A DNA stretch of 64,000 nt. Origin: Piezodorus guildinii. Its lineage: Eukaryota > Arthropoda > Insecta > Hemiptera > Pentatomidae. The translations under genes were made by a program, and so were the position numbers. The first letter of the stretch is position 1; every line of letters starts with the position of its first letter. Shown in pieces: positions 22,300 to 34,375 of this stretch. Where the stretch lies: NCBI GenBank assembly GCA_023052935.1, contig CM041295.1, positions 16,244,880 through 16,308,879 of the forward strand, in the 5' to 3' direction. The notes under the pieces were generated by a model. The model was not told the DNA's origin and made no database searches. It saw only the letters and a list, made by a program, of their open reading frames with translations.

Positions 22300-22610
22300 G
22301 TTCATAAGTTGATTTTTAAAACGGAGGTAAGTGAAGGAGGTGTGTTGGGCGCACGAGATTCTCATTTAATGCAGCGGAGACAGAGCTGCGAGAGGCAGCC
22401 CAGCCTCTTTGTGAGAGCTAAGCCTTTATTTGCTCGTACTTTTCCCCTGGAGAACTCTTTTTGCTCTCTCTGTATTTCAAATTATTCGCCTCCTTTCTCA
22501 CTCCTCCCCGCTTCAACCACAGAAAACGGTTACGGCATGGCAATTTTATTTGGCCCTTGAGATCACCTCTACAAAGGAGCCTGTTGTAACTGCTAAAAGA
22601 AATGGAATTA
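22300..22610. other. Unexplained GC-balanced block
   Basis: The block begins with an R-H-like GGAGGTAAGTGAAGG and then turns purine/pyrimidine-structured and GC-balanced (GCAGCGGAGACAGAGCTGCG, GTGAGAGCTAAGCC). Open frames of about 80 codons on both strands show no recognisable domain. It could be an LTR fragment or an unknown repeat. I cannot assign it. Confidence 0.3.
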
Positions 22611-23083
22611 TCCTTAATACGATTTTTATAAACACCTTTAATTTTTTTTTGGTAACTAATCATGAATGTGATAAGTTTTGAGCTTTTATTTTACATAAAA
22701 AAATCTACTACTAAGTTAGATCAGGCACGGATATTCTTCACATATTCAGCATGTTCGTGGAATACCAATTCCAACTATTTGCTGCATCAAATACCATTAT
22801 TCTATTAAAAAGTGAGTTTCTGAAAAATTTTAAACCAAATTTATGTTGCTGCAAGAAGAAATACTATGAAATAACTTAATTTAATTTACAACCTAAAAGA
22901 ACCAAAGCGATGCAACTATGTTGTTTCAAATAGCCTAAAAACTGATTATTAGGTCAAAACCAGTGATCAAAATAATAGCGGTGATTCAAGACGTGCTAAA
23001 TGAACCAATAAAAATGCATAAAATGATGAAAACAATAAATTAATGGTTATATATTACGGGGTTAGGTGCTTCTACCGTATAGT

Positions 23084-23235
23084 AGGAAATATAGTACCTT
23101 TTGGAAGGAAATGTTAGGAAATGGTATATCTGTTTACATAGGATATAGTACCTTTGGGAACGAAACATGGATATAGTACCTTTTGGAATGAAATAAAATG
23201 TGTATTTAGTACCTTTTGGAATGAAATGCAATTTT
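23084..23235. repeat. Irregular short repeat, motif TAGTACCTTTTGGAATGAAA
   Basis: The motif occurs four times with variable spacing (near 23092, 23146, 23173 and 23208), and a fifth partial copy lies at about 23357. No array function was recognised. Confidence 0.7.
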
Positions 23236-23519
23236 TAAATACTTTTTTAAAGGATTTTTATGTTTTTTAGATAAAATTTGATGACGGATTTAGATAAAAC
23301 TAAGCCATTAGAATACAAATATGTGAAAATATAAACTTTGAAAAAAATGTCCTTAAGTACCTTTTGGAAATCAACGTCTCAATTGTTGTTGAGTATATAT
23401 TTGATTATCCAAAAATACATTATATTTTTGCTTTTGATGCTAATTTTTTTTAATTATTCTCTTTGCCTTGGCTGACAATTATTTCAGTTATCGGAAATGC
23501 CAATGTCCACTGCTTTAGT

Positions 23520-24310
23520 GGCATTTGTTTTTTTTTGCGCTACGGCATTATTGTTGTCTCCTGGTGACCATTAATTGATAAGGTGTTGCTAAAAGCTGTT
23601 GTTTAAAAACCGTCTACAAGTAATCGCAAACTCGGCAGAGAGTGTATTGTGTAAAGATATTAGTCGTCATCTACTCTCCATGGGAAAGGTGAAAAAGAAG
23701 AGTAGACTGGTTCCTCGCGGAATTGATCCTCAGCAATCTTGAAAGAAATGGTTAGAAATTTATAAAAAAAAATATTAAAAACCGTTTTGATATGAAATTT
23801 TATCAGAAGAACCACTATTGACAAATAATACGTTTACTGGCGAATTCCTAATACCCGAAAGAAATGGTTGGATTGCGTCAAATTGATTTTCCGTTTGCTA
23901 CAGGGGGGAATTTAAAAAGAAAAAAATCTATGCTTTGCGTTGTTAAGAATTTCAAAGATGTTATTCACCACGAATTCGTTGCTGATAGATACTCCATGAA
24001 TTTAGTAGAATGAATCATGAAGACAAAGTTTTCCAAAGAGTTTTATCCAGCTTTGATCAAACAAAAAGAAGTTTAATTTCAACAAGATAATGCTCGTCCT
24101 CACACTTCCCGTCCGACCCAAGTTGTTGGATTGGAACTCCTGCCTCACCCAGTATGTAGTTATACCTTGTATACAGAGTACAGTATACCTTGCACCATCA
24201 GAGTACTACTTGTTTCGATCCATAACCCATTTCATTCAAGGGAAAAAAAATCATAATTTTGTGGAAATTAAAATTACAGTCTTCCTTACTCTCCTCAGTA
24301 TCCTTAATAC
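23520..24310 (+). pseudogene. Old mariner-family transposase remnant
   Basis: Frames broken by many stops read LVPRGIDPQQS, FKDVIHHEFV, FYPALIKQKEV, then QQDNARPHTSRPTQVVGLEL and LPHP, FHSREKKS. The QDNARPHTS segment is the second catalytic aspartate region of mariner/Tc1 transposases. Three or more stop codons and several frameshifts make it non-functional. Terminal repeats were not located. It is distinct from Mar-1 and Mar-2 in this window. Confidence 0.7.
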
Positions 24311-24313
24311 ACT

Positions 24314-24317
<4 letters not shown>

Positions 24318-24348
<31 letters not shown>

Positions 24349-24386
24349 TATATATATATATATTATATTATATATATATATATATT
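24318..24386. repeat. (TA)n microsatellite, interrupted
   Basis: TA repeats occur directly downstream of the mariner remnant. Confidence 0.95.
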
Positions 24387-25019
24387 ATATAACTTCCTAC
24401 ATGTTTCAAATAGTTAAATTGTATTTTAAATATTCTGTTACTAATTATCTTTTATAATTGCAAATAGAAACGTTTAACATTTTTCTAGTTTCATCTGATT
24501 TATTTTAATGCTTTTGCCCTCAGACCTAAAGCCTCCATGTGGAAGGTATTGCATTAAGTAAAGGACGTGACTACTTCACTTAGCATATTACTACTCATGG
24601 GTCACTTTTTCTTTTGTTCGTGGCATGAATTTTAAACAAACTAGTTCTCCTCTACGATATATATGACGTCGTTATCTTTTTTTTATCCCTATTTTATAAT
24701 ATAAACCGATTTTCGGGAAATTAACATTTACATCTACAAGGAAAATGTGGAATAGGTTAAACAAATCAAATTAGAGTTTTTCGGTACGCTAAAAAGGGAA
24801 AGGGATATGATAAAAACGAATATAGCTCAATAATTTCATTACTTAACCCTTTTTTAATTTTGTTTTATGGTTGTTTGATCTCTTTGACATGCTTGCTGTA
24901 ACATTGTTACCTTTCTCAATTACAAATGAGTAAAAAATGTCAAATAATTTAAAAATTATAAACAAACAAAAAAAAACAACAGGAATTTGTTTTATTTGAA
25001 TTGTTTATTGAATTCAAAT
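24387..25019. other. AT-rich intergenic DNA
   Basis: No gene or recognised repeat was seen. Confidence 0.45.
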
Positions 25020-25033
25020 TTATCCCTTTCACC

Positions 25034-26052
25034 GTGTCTGGCACCCGGGACTGCTTTACAAACTCCGTAAATTCCTGCCTCTTACTTACTTCCTCATTAT
25101 CCTGTCCTACCTTTCTGACAGATCCATCAGAATCAATAACAATAGTTCCTATTCACCCATTTTTACCTAGTCTGCTGGTGTTCCTCAAGGCAGTATCCTA
25201 GGACCCATTCTTTACACAGTTTATACAGCTGATATCCCTTCCTATCCTAACACTTTCCTTTTTACTTATGCAGATGACACTTGTGTATTATCAGTCAATA
25301 ATGATCCCACTGTTGCCTCTCAAAATCTCCAATCAAACATCAGAGACCTTGAGGTATGGTGTCGGAATTGGAGAATTACAATAAATTCCAACAAATCCCA
25401 CCAAATTACCTTCACCCTACGTCGTAAACCTATGACATCCCTATGACATACCTTCTACTTGACAAACGTTTAACATGGAATCCGCACACTAGACTGAAAC
25501 GACAAGAAACTGCTCGCCGCTTTCGGTTACTTCAACACTTACTAGACAAACGCTCTAAACATTCACTTAACTACAAAAGACTCATCTACATGACCATCAT
25601 AAGACCTATTTGGACTTACGGAGTTGAGCTATGGGGCTCCACTAAACCATCACATTCTTCCCGTATCCAATCCTTACAATCCAGAATCCTTCGAAAAATC
25701 CTAAACGCTCCTTATTTTGTCACGAATAAGCTTTTTCATAACGACCTTAATATTCGCTTTATAGCTGATTTGGCCCGAACCAAATATCAATCCTTCCATG
25801 ACAAACTCCAATTCCACTCTAACCCACTAGTTTCAATCCTTGCTTCCTCTTCAATTCCCGATAATCCTCCGAGGCGTATGAAAAGAAGATGGCGTCGAGA
25901 CCTTACTGTTTAGATTGATTACTAGAGTGCTGCCAATGGGCAGTTTCTCTTCAGGTTTTTCATGCACACTATCTTTAATCAGCATATTTACTTGATGTAT
26001 TCCTATACAGTTGTAAATTTCAATAAAATATAATAAAAAAAAAATAAAAAAA
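25034..26052 (+). pseudogene. Jk-B LINE, 5'-truncated ORF2 fragment
   Basis: This is the C-terminal third of ORF2. It starts inside VWHPGLLYKL, passes AGVPQGSILGP and the catalytic YADDTCVLS, and ends PPRRMKRRWRRDLTV with a stop at 25911-25913, followed by a poly-A tail near 26030-26050. A deletion of roughly 70 bp after position 25440 removes the segment before LLDKRLTWNPHTRLKRQE and breaks the frame. One stop lies before SAGVPQG. The flanks TTATCCCTTTCACC (25020-25033) and TTATCCCCATCACC (26053-26066) look like a 14-bp target duplication with two later substitutions. Confidence 0.85.
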
Positions 26053-26809
26053 TTATCCCCATCACCCTTGTAGTCTTGATAAAAATTTTGTTAAAAAATT
26101 ATTAGTTTATTATAATATTATAGATATTCCTTAGTAGATACATATCCCTGAATTAATTTCTACTGCTATTTAGTGTAATTAAAAAGGTCCCTTCCTAACT
26201 TCCGCACTTTTAATACCAAAATTCCGTCCTATATTCTTGACCTACTCATCCCTTGCTCATCGGTACATTCCTTTAACACAAGATCCCAGCCCACTAACCT
26301 CTATTTTATTCTCATCGGACATAATCGTTTAAAAAAGCCTGCCACTTCGTTCTGGAAATGCCATATCTACTTCTATACGCAAAGCATCTTCTTTAATCTC
26401 AATTAAAAACAAATTGTTCCTTTATCTCCTCAACCATCAATATTCCAAAGAATTGTCAACCAAAAGTAAGAATAACGGTCATATTCTATTCAAAAATGAG
26501 TGCCACTGCAAATATGTTAATAAAAAAGATTTTTTGAAAATCTGTTATTATTAGGGAACTGAAGGTCACAGAATAAAATTTACTTTTCTTTCTTTATTCA
26601 TTTCTATTTGTAATGAAAATTTTCATCTTAAATTTTAAGGAGCTAGATTGAGAATTAAAAATTAACTAAATATAGTTGTAAATAACATGTGAATTTTTCA
26701 TCTTCAGATTTATAAAAAATATTTTATTTTGTATGTATAGTTATTGCAAATAACGACTGTATTAATTATACAAATTAAATTTAAGTTAATAATAAGGAGT
26801 AGACCAGTG

Positions 26810-27165
26810 GAAATCTACTAAACTATCGAGTTATTCTCGTATCTAGTCCAAACCTTCGTGAAATTCTCAATACTCCATACTTTGTCACGAATAAACTCAA
26901 TATGGATGAGTTTAATGTCCCATATATTGCTAATTTAGCCCGAAACAAGTACCATTAAATTTAAGAAAAACTCCATTCTCACTCTAACCTACTACTTTCT
27001 TTCCTTACATCCTCTTCGATTCACTATAATTTTCTGAGGCGTCTGAAAAGAATATGGCCCCGAAACTTTACAGTTTATAATACTTTTTTAGTTATAATAA
27101 CATTTACTTGTATGTATTATTTGTACATTTTTATATTTCAATGAATATATTTCATAAAAAATAAT
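26810..27165 (+). pseudogene. Jk-B LINE, decayed 3' fragment
   Basis: Diverged codons for NAPYFVTNKL, DLNVPYVADLAR and the final RRLKR.WPR segment are visible (for example TACTTTGTCACGAATAAACT), followed by a Jk-B-like tail. Multiple frameshifts make this the most decayed Jk-B copy here. Confidence 0.65.
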
Positions 27166-27769
27166 GGTTTTTTAACTTTTTTTTTTTTTTTCATTATCAT
27201 TTCATAAAAGCTAAGAGTTATATAATAAAAAATCACCAAAACAATGAGAGAGATAATCGTTTCTGTGTGCCATAAAAAAATATATAGAATAAATAAATAT
27301 CATAAAAAGAAAAATACAAGAAATAATACCGATTTGATTATTATTCAACCACATAAAGGAGGTTCCATTGATGATAAAATTAAAGACACACACAAAAAAA
27401 AAAAAAGAAAAAGAATGAAAAACAGTCGGTTAGGCGCAAATGATGTGTGGGCGATAAGAATAGAATGGTCAGGAACAATTGGAATTAACACAACAAAGAA
27501 TTGAGAGGAATTCCAGGAGTTTTGAGAACAAACACAAATAAACACTTCACTCGATGGCTATATTTATTCCACGTATGCTTTCTTCAATACCATACTTAAT
27601 TACTTTCCCTCAACTTGATTTGATCGTACCTCGGACTTTTCTTGAATAATTTACTTTAAATTACAGCAAAATTATATATATATATATATATATAATATAC
27701 TTTTTATTTTTTTATTGACACTTTTATACTCATTTATTGACAAGTACCTTACCTCATTATATATAGTAT

Positions 27770-28090
27770 ATATATAGTAAAGGAAAGTATTGCGATCGCG
27801 AAAATTTTCGAATTCCAGTTTTAAATGAAAATACACATTTTAGGGTCCTCTGAGTCGAAATAACCAAGTCCCGCAAGAAGGTCTGTGTGTTTGTGTGTGG
27901 TAACTCCCGGGCGGGAACGGTAAGTCCTATGAAACTGAAATTTCATATTTAGGACAAATCTACGCCCGAGACGTTACAAAACCTTTTTCATCAAAATGAG
28001 CTTACCAGAAGAGCCACTTTATACCATGTATTATGATTTTGATTAAACTCACTATATCGTTGTAAAATATAATGGGCTTTAATTTCATGT
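27770..28090 (-). repeat. Dispersed repeat R-I, inverted copy
   Basis: The left border AGTAAAGGAAAGTATTGCGA and the GAGTCGAAATAACCAAGTCC, AGAAGGTCTGTGTGT and AAGAGCCACTTTATACCATG segments are the reverse complement of the copies at 17.5, 43.5 and 45.5 kb. Its 320 bp appear complete. Confidence 0.7.
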
Positions 28091-28329
28091 AGGTTTCATT
28101 CTGATTGAAATGGTATGACAGGGATTAAATGCCGATATTTTAAATTATCTTTCTCCAAAGTACCTTTAATTTTGTTGATTCTATAAAAATAACTATATTA
28201 TCTTGTTACCACTGATGAAAAACACCTAAATATGCAAGTGAGCGAATTTGAAAAGCAACTAAAGGAGAAAACTTAATAAATATTTTTTTAATACAATTTT
28301 TTGCTAGTCAACATAATGAATATACATGT

Positions 28330-28620
28330 ATGTATACCGTTGGAAAGCTAAATATTTTAGAAAAAATAGTATCTTATACTCAAGCTTTTAAAAGTTAATA
28401 GAGAGTGATGAAAAGAAGATAAGACTAACTGATTATTTTAGATAATAATATAATAGATTTTTTAATAAAACACATGTTTCTATATAAATTCAATTTAATT
28501 AATTCTTTAATAGTTTCACGTATTTTTATCCCTAACTGTATTTGAAAATTCTTTTATTGATTTTAAAAATGGAGGTAAGTGAAAGTCGTGTGCCCGCACC
28601 AGATTTTTTAAAATTCAAAT
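28330..28620. repeat. Dispersed repeat R-H, copy 2
   Basis: It starts near ATACCGTTGGAAAGCTA and ends near GGAGGTAAGTGAAAG, then GCACCAGAT. It aligns with 5.70-6.08 kb. Confidence 0.5.
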
Positions 28621-28639
28621 TATGTAACTTATTATGGAA

Positions 28640-29245
28640 AAAATAAAAAAGCTGACCAAGTTAAATTGTGTGAAAATCCCTTCCTTTATGCTGGTCCGAT
28701 AAACTAGGCTCAACTAGAGCCACTGCACGTGTATAGACATTTCAGTTTCTGATGGTTTTAATTTCTCTAGCTGGTTTTCCCAGCGATGAGTTAGGCCACT
28801 CCCCTTTATCAATGGTATGACGGCGATATCTCAAGCTCCCTTGCTGGTTTTCCAGAGGTGATAGGCTCTTCGGAACGGCCTTCTAACTAAATTTCTTCAT
28901 TAAGATCCTCGGCCGAGCTTACTTCGTGATTAGATCTTTTTGTAATATTTCTAAATCGGTCTCGCTTCGCGTTACCCTCCACTTTCCTCAACTAGCACCA
29001 GCGGAGATGGATTTTATGCTTTGTAGTGAGACCCTAGAGTCGCTAGAATATCAGTATAGGTAAGAGAATTGTCTTGTATATTATTATTTTTGTGTGCTTG
29101 AAGACCTCTCTTTTGCCTATAAATCCTCCCTGAAGAGATTGGAAGGACCTTCCGCCAGACTTTATTTTCCCCTTTATACCCTCGTCCACCCAGCTCTGCA
29201 CATTTAGGTGTGCTAGTAGATATTTAAAATGCTTCGCCATTTATT
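28640..29245 (-). pseudogene. LINE (RTE-like) ORF2 C-terminal remnant
   Basis: On the minus strand from about 29240 the frame reads MAKHFKYLLAHLNVQSWVDE, then KGKIKSGGRSFQSLQG, KREVFKHTKIIIYKTILLP. Broken frames resembling the K.LRKI.G, EI and GHV..M-type region follow further left. This YLG..L, IKxRIxxG, TK..IYKTI..P pattern is typical of the region after the RT domain in RTE-type LINEs. Several stops. The clade is my inference. Confidence 0.6.
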
Positions 29246-29363
29246 TCTCTTATACAGTAAAAAGATTCAAAACTGCTCATCGTGCATTAATTTTAGTTCA
29301 TTATTTTATTGATGAACCTTTGTAAGCGCAAAAAAAAAATAAGAATAAAATAATAATATCAAA

Positions 29364-30058
29364 ATAAATTACCTTCGTCGCAAACCGATGAGTTCCTGCC
29401 CCCCAGTTTCCTTTAATAACATTACCCTTACTCCTGTTGAGCAAATCCGATACCTAGGTCTCCATCTTGACAAGCGTCTTACTTGGAATCCTCACACAAG
29501 ACTGAAACGATAAGAAACTGCTCGAAGATATCGATTACTACAACACTTACTAGACAAACGTTAAAAAGTTCCAGTATATAACAAAAGACTCATTTACACC
29601 ACAATTATCAGACCTATTTGGGCATATGGAATCGAGCTTTGGGGCTCTACGAAACCATCTAATTCCTCCCGCATCCAGTCCTTACAATCCAAAATCCTTC
29701 GCAAAATCCTGAATGCTCCTTTTTGTGTTACAAATCACCTCATTCATAATGACCTTAACATCCCATTTGTTGCGGACATAGCCCGTGATAGATACTCCCC
29801 TTTTTATTCTAAACTCCCTGCCCATACAAATCCACTCGTCCGTAATTTATCTTCCTTAAATATCCCTGAAAACCCTCCAAGGCGACTGAAAAGAAGGTGG
29901 CCTCGGGACTTACTGAGTTAAAATAGTTAGTAAAGTGCTACCACTGAATAGTTCTTTCTCAAGACATTTTCATAACATTTTTTTTTTTTTTTTTCATTCC
30001 TCATATTTACTTATTGTGTTTTTTAATACATTTGTAAATTACTATAAATAAATAAAAA
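29364..30058 (+). pseudogene. Jk-B LINE, 5'-truncated ORF2 fragment
   Basis: The sequence covers VEQIRYLGLHLDKRLTWNPH through NPPRRLKRRWPRDLL, then a 3' UTR and an A-rich tail. Two in-frame stops are visible (in TRLKR*E and in DKR*). AATAAATTACCTT appears at both borders (29363-29375 and 30059-30071), a probable target duplication whose left copy overlaps the element's own sequence. Confidence 0.8.
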
Positions 30059-30499
30059 AATAAATTACCTTTCCTAAAATGTTTGCATATTTATTTTTTA
30101 TTTTTTTCATAGGTTTGGTATCAGTGACATGAGGGAGAAGAATTATTATAACATAATATTATGTTGATTAATAAGAATATGTAAAAAACAGGGTATTATG
30201 ATTTCTGAATACGTTTGACACTGAATGTTCTTGTAATCATTAATCAAAATTTAAAAAAACAAAAAACAATATACTTTTCGGTTATTTTTTTTAGGAATTT
30301 CGCTTTATAGGATTCTCTTGTAATGATTCATTATTTTAAATAATTATGTAAAGTAACAGTCGTAAAAATATATATGGTTACAAAAATGCGAATCCCGAAG
30401 CATTCGTAGAAAATTGCTATTAAATTAATTTAATAGATTTTACTAAACTTGAAAGTAGTAATCATATAAAAGTCAGACTAACAGAGAAGTGAAATTAAT

Positions 30500-30700
30500 G
30501 AAAAAGGATATTATAGTTTTGTTTGGAAATATAAATGTTCACTTTTGGTTTGTTTACTCGCTCTTGTGGGTTGAATGGTCCCTCAAAGTTACTATTTGAC
30601 TTTGGCTAAGGCCACTACTCTAAACTATCCGATTACTCCAAGACATTGTGCTCGCCCTAAATCACAAGGAACAAAGGCTCAGCCTAACATTCAACGAGCT
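30500..30700 (+). repeat. Dispersed repeat R-E, copy 1
   Basis: TTTACTCGCTCTTGTGG and CTCTAAACTATCCGATTA match the inverted copy at 63.78-63.90 kb. No coding domain was recognised. Confidence 0.6.
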
Positions 30701-30736
30701 TCTGTGTATTATTGCATGAAAAAAAAACTATATGCG

Positions 30737-30737
30737 T

Positions 30738-30802
<65 letters not shown>
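30737..30802. repeat. (TA)n microsatellite
   Basis: A run of about 32 TA units. The YIYIYI open frames across it are artefacts. Confidence 0.97.
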
Positions 30803-30805
<3 letters not shown>

Positions 30806-31345
30806 AACTCTCATGTCACGGTGTTTGTGGTCGTATTCCACAAAACGGCTTAAACGATTTAAAAAAAAAATTAATTTATATTTTTGGTAGCTACAAGAAT
30901 AGATCCTAAAGTAAATTCGATACCGCTAAGAGATTCGAAATTGTTTGTTTCCTTCACGAAAATGTTTTTATTTTATTTTTTTATTATACATCATAAAACA
31001 TCTTTGATTCTAAATTTTCACTATCTTACCCTCACCCTCGCATTTGTTTTCTTTTTTTTTATAGCGATTTTAGTATTTTTGTTTGAACAATTCTCAAATA
31101 ATTTAAATATCGTTCGTATTAAAAAAATCTGGTTCGGGCAAGACACGACTTTCAATGGCATCGTTGGTTAAAATCAATCTAAAGCTATTAAAAAAACTTT
31201 AAGTTGAGACAAGTTTAAAGTTAGTTTAAATATAAAGTTGATTCGGTGTCATTAGAAACATATGATATAAAATAAAACTGTGATAACAAACACAATGTCG
31301 GTATACCGTTTTTCATCAATAAGTACAACAATATCATCTAATTGT
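30803..31345. other. AT-rich intergenic DNA
   Basis: No gene was recognised. The 95-codon frame at 30884-31171 is hydrophobic and low-complexity with no domain. Confidence 0.4.
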
Positions 31346-31351
31346 GTGTTT

Positions 31352-31650
31352 ATAGTGAATAATGCCAGTATCATCAGTATTATCAGTGAATAATGCCAGT
31401 ATCATAAGTATTATCAGTGAATAATGTCAGTATCATCAGTATTATCAGTGAATAATGCCAGTATCATCAGTATTATCAGTGAATAATGCCAGTATCATCA
31501 GTATTATCAGTGAATAATGCCAGTATCATCAGTATTATCAGTGAATAATGCCAGTATCATCAGTATTATCAGTGAATAATGCCAGTATCATCAGTATTAT
31601 CAGTGAATAATGCCACTATCATCATTATTATCAGTGAATAATGCCATCAT
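31352..31650. repeat. 31-bp minisatellite, about 9.5 copies
   Basis: The unit is CAGTATCATCAGTATTATCA followed by GTGAATAATGC. Copies are nearly identical, with single substitutions in the last units. Each unit contains the internal near-repeats ATCATCAGT and ATTATCAGT. Confidence 0.95.
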
Positions 31651-32550
31651 CAGGGCTACAAACATCAGAACAAAAGAGATACATATTAATAAAATAATGA
31701 AATTTTTTTTTAATGTAGTTACAATGATAACATTTGAAATAAAACAGAAAATTTACCAACATACTTAAATAATATAGATCAAATCATGATAATATAATAC
31801 ACAATCTGATGATGATATTCATAAAAACAAAACTTTAGACTTTAATATAGAAGAACAAATAAAAATATATATAAACGTACCATTACTGAGGAAAACCATA
31901 AACATAGGTAGTACGGGGAGGGTTCATGTAAAAACCCTGAAGGTTTTCCCCTCTACATATACATCTTATTTTTGTTTTTGAAAGTTTTACAAAATTATAC
32001 AATGGAAAAACAAAACAATATACTCGTATATACAATAAGGCTCAACATTTTTAACTGAAAATTATAAACACTATAATCTGAGGTATGTAAAAGATCCATG
32101 AGGTTTATAATAAAAAATAAAATAAAATAAATAAATAACAAAAACAAAAACCAGAGGTGTTATAAACGAAAAGATAAATATACAGTAAATAAAATATAAA
32201 TTACACCAGCAAATTGTACAATAAAGTAAGAAAGTTATAACTTAAGGAGACGGAAGATGTTGGCATACGAGGGAGAGATTATTTCTTTGTCTGTTTTATG
32301 ATTGACGGGTACTCGATCTTTTTCCATATGGATGTGTATCTTCCGTTCCAAACGTCGAATTGAGAAATTGCCTGGTAATTGATGAATCAGATGTCAATGA
32401 TGTTTCGGACATATGTAATGGTATCAGTAAAATATAAATATAATTTGAAATATTTCTATTATCTACTTTTTCTAATCTTAAGAGTATATTAGTAGTAAAT
32501 CAGTAAGACCTTCTCATTATATAATTTAATAAATTATAAATAACTTTTCT
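31651..32550. other. AT-rich intergenic DNA
   Basis: No gene was seen. A short hairpin lies at 31917-31955 (GGGGAGGGTT...AACCCT...TTTTCCCCTC). Confidence 0.4.
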
Positions 32551-32554
32551 TACC

Positions 32555-32580
32555 TTTCGAGGCCATGCTTCATCATCGAA
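32555..32580 (-). other. Degenerate hammerhead-like motif
   Basis: On the minus strand CGATGA (32578-32573) is followed by TGAAGCATGGCCTC and GAAA (32558-32555). This matches the layout CTGANGA-T-stem-GAAA of the motif at 42.1 kb except that one core base (U after the first C) is missing and one stem pair is mismatched. It is probably an inactive relic. Confidence 0.35.
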
Positions 32581-32704
32581 CCTAACATTGTAACTTGATG
32601 TTTTCTTAATATTGTATTTTTATTTTCTTCTAATTTCACCTATATAGTGTCCTATGTCCATATTTATAGTTATTGAATTTTAATTTATTCAATTAAAAAC
32701 CAAA

Positions 32705-32945
32705 CTACTTTGATACTTCAACTTTTTCTTAAACTAGACAGGTACAAGCTCTGTATTTCCGCCTTGTGTAGCCTTCCAAATCAAGGCTTCATCTCTCCTC
32801 CGTTTAAGTAAAGCCTTATGCTCGGAAATCTTTAAAATAAGCTACTGCGTTTCACACCCATTAAGAACAGTCGGGAGAACATTAGTTGTGTTGAGTCTAA
32901 CCTTGACAAGAAGCTCGAATTAAGTAGTTAAGCTTATGAATAATA
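32705..32945 (-). pseudogene. LINE (RTE-like) reverse-transcriptase C-terminal scrap
   Basis: The minus strand reads RLNTTNVLPTVLNGCETQ and then, after a stop, ISEHKALLKRRRDEALIWKA. The VLP.VLNGCET segment resembles the RPVLLYGCETW stretch of RTE-type LINEs. It is short and interrupted. Confidence 0.4.
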
Positions 32946-33204
32946 CGAGTTTTCCGCCATCAACAGCGACTTTATTTCCTCCTGAAAAAATGTCCATTAT
33001 GTTTTTTAATTGTGGTTTCTATAAGATCTTAAGATTCTTGTAAATATTTTTAATCAATTATATATTACTTATTTTGATCTATTACATGCGGCCAACTTTC
33101 AGGTATTTTAATTCTGTCCTCCCAGAACATTTGAATCAAGAAGAAGGCACAGCGCTCCTCCAAGTTAAAATTTCCTGTTCCTAACCAAGAAAACTATTTT
33201 CTAA

Positions 33205-33262
33205 GGGTTGTTTCACATGAAATGTCCATTTTTATAGTTTCTGAAATACATAAAGACACTAG
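33205..33262 (+). mobile_element. Mar-2 mariner terminal fragment
   Basis: GGTTGTTTCACATGAAATGT, then CCATTTTTATAGTTTCTGAAA and TACATAAAG match the left terminus of the Mar-2 copy at 34376. Nothing of the transposase follows. Confidence 0.6.
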
Positions 33263-34373
33263 TTAGTCCCTTTACAACCCAATAGCTACCAAAATTCCTA
33301 AATACACATATTTTCAAACATATATCATTTTATATAGAGAGAGATAGGTAATTAGTTGAAATAAATATACTTGCATGTTGTCTTTTTTTGTATTAACCAG
33401 ATTGATAAATTTTTCTAAAGGATTAAAAAATAAACACGTTAATTTTTTTATTTATTTTTTTTTTTTAATATTTTATCTCAAGTATATTTCGTTGGTCCTA
33501 AACAGGAGGTGGAAGAAACGAAAGGAGCCCGAGTTGATAACCTGAGGAAATGCACTGATAACCCGGCCCGACCCTTCCTTAAAACTTTACGATAATGAAA
33601 TTTACAGAGATAGCGCAGCCCAGATAATTGCTAAAAATCTAAGGAACCGAGGTATGGGCCTAAATAATGCCTCGATTTAATCTTTTAATTCCATGTCAAC
33701 CCCTAGCGCTCCCGTGCCACTTCGGACTGAAGATGTCGACTTTGCTAACTAAAAAATTACTATTTTTACATTTTATTTTGTATTTTAATTATTTTTCAAA
33801 GTTACTGAGTTTTATTATTTCTTATTTTATCAATTTATTCTATATAGGAGCATTTAAAACGAAAAAAAATTCCTACAATCCGCTTCTATAGAGGTTTCTG
33901 CGTTTATAATTGTCTTACTCAGAAATTGACGACGTATACAGAATTTATAGGAATTATTGATCAAAGGAAAAAAGAACGACAAATTTAACTCACGAAAATA
34001 ATATATTTTCGATACTTACGCTGTGAATAAAATTTCTTTGTGTATTTTAATGGAACTAAGAAAAGACTGAGTATCAAATATGAGGTATATTTTAGGATTT
34101 TGCTTGATTATTCTTAAAAAATATGTTGTTAAATCAAATAATCGATATAACACTGATTGGTCGGATTTGACCAATCAAATTGTACCATTTTAATTGGTAT
34201 TTTAGTACAATATACGATATGTACAGATACATATATGTGTAAAATTTCTTATTTTAACATTCTTGGTTATGTTATATGTTCCCATATGGGAGTATTTAAC
34301 AAGGGATTTCCAGGTCTTTTAACTAGTTAATAGGTATTTTTTTAAAATTTGAATGCTCCTATATATTGGCTTG
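33263..34373. other. AT-rich intergenic DNA
   Basis: No gene was recognised. The strip 33500-33700 is GC-richer (CCCGAGTTGATAACCTGAGG, AGATAGCGCAGCCCAGATAA) and is of unknown origin. Confidence 0.4.
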
Positions 34374-34375
34374 TT

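Noticed and set aside
22309..22681. Host coding exon
   Set aside because: Three overlapping frames of similar length on both strands, no recognisable domain, and no convincing splice structure.
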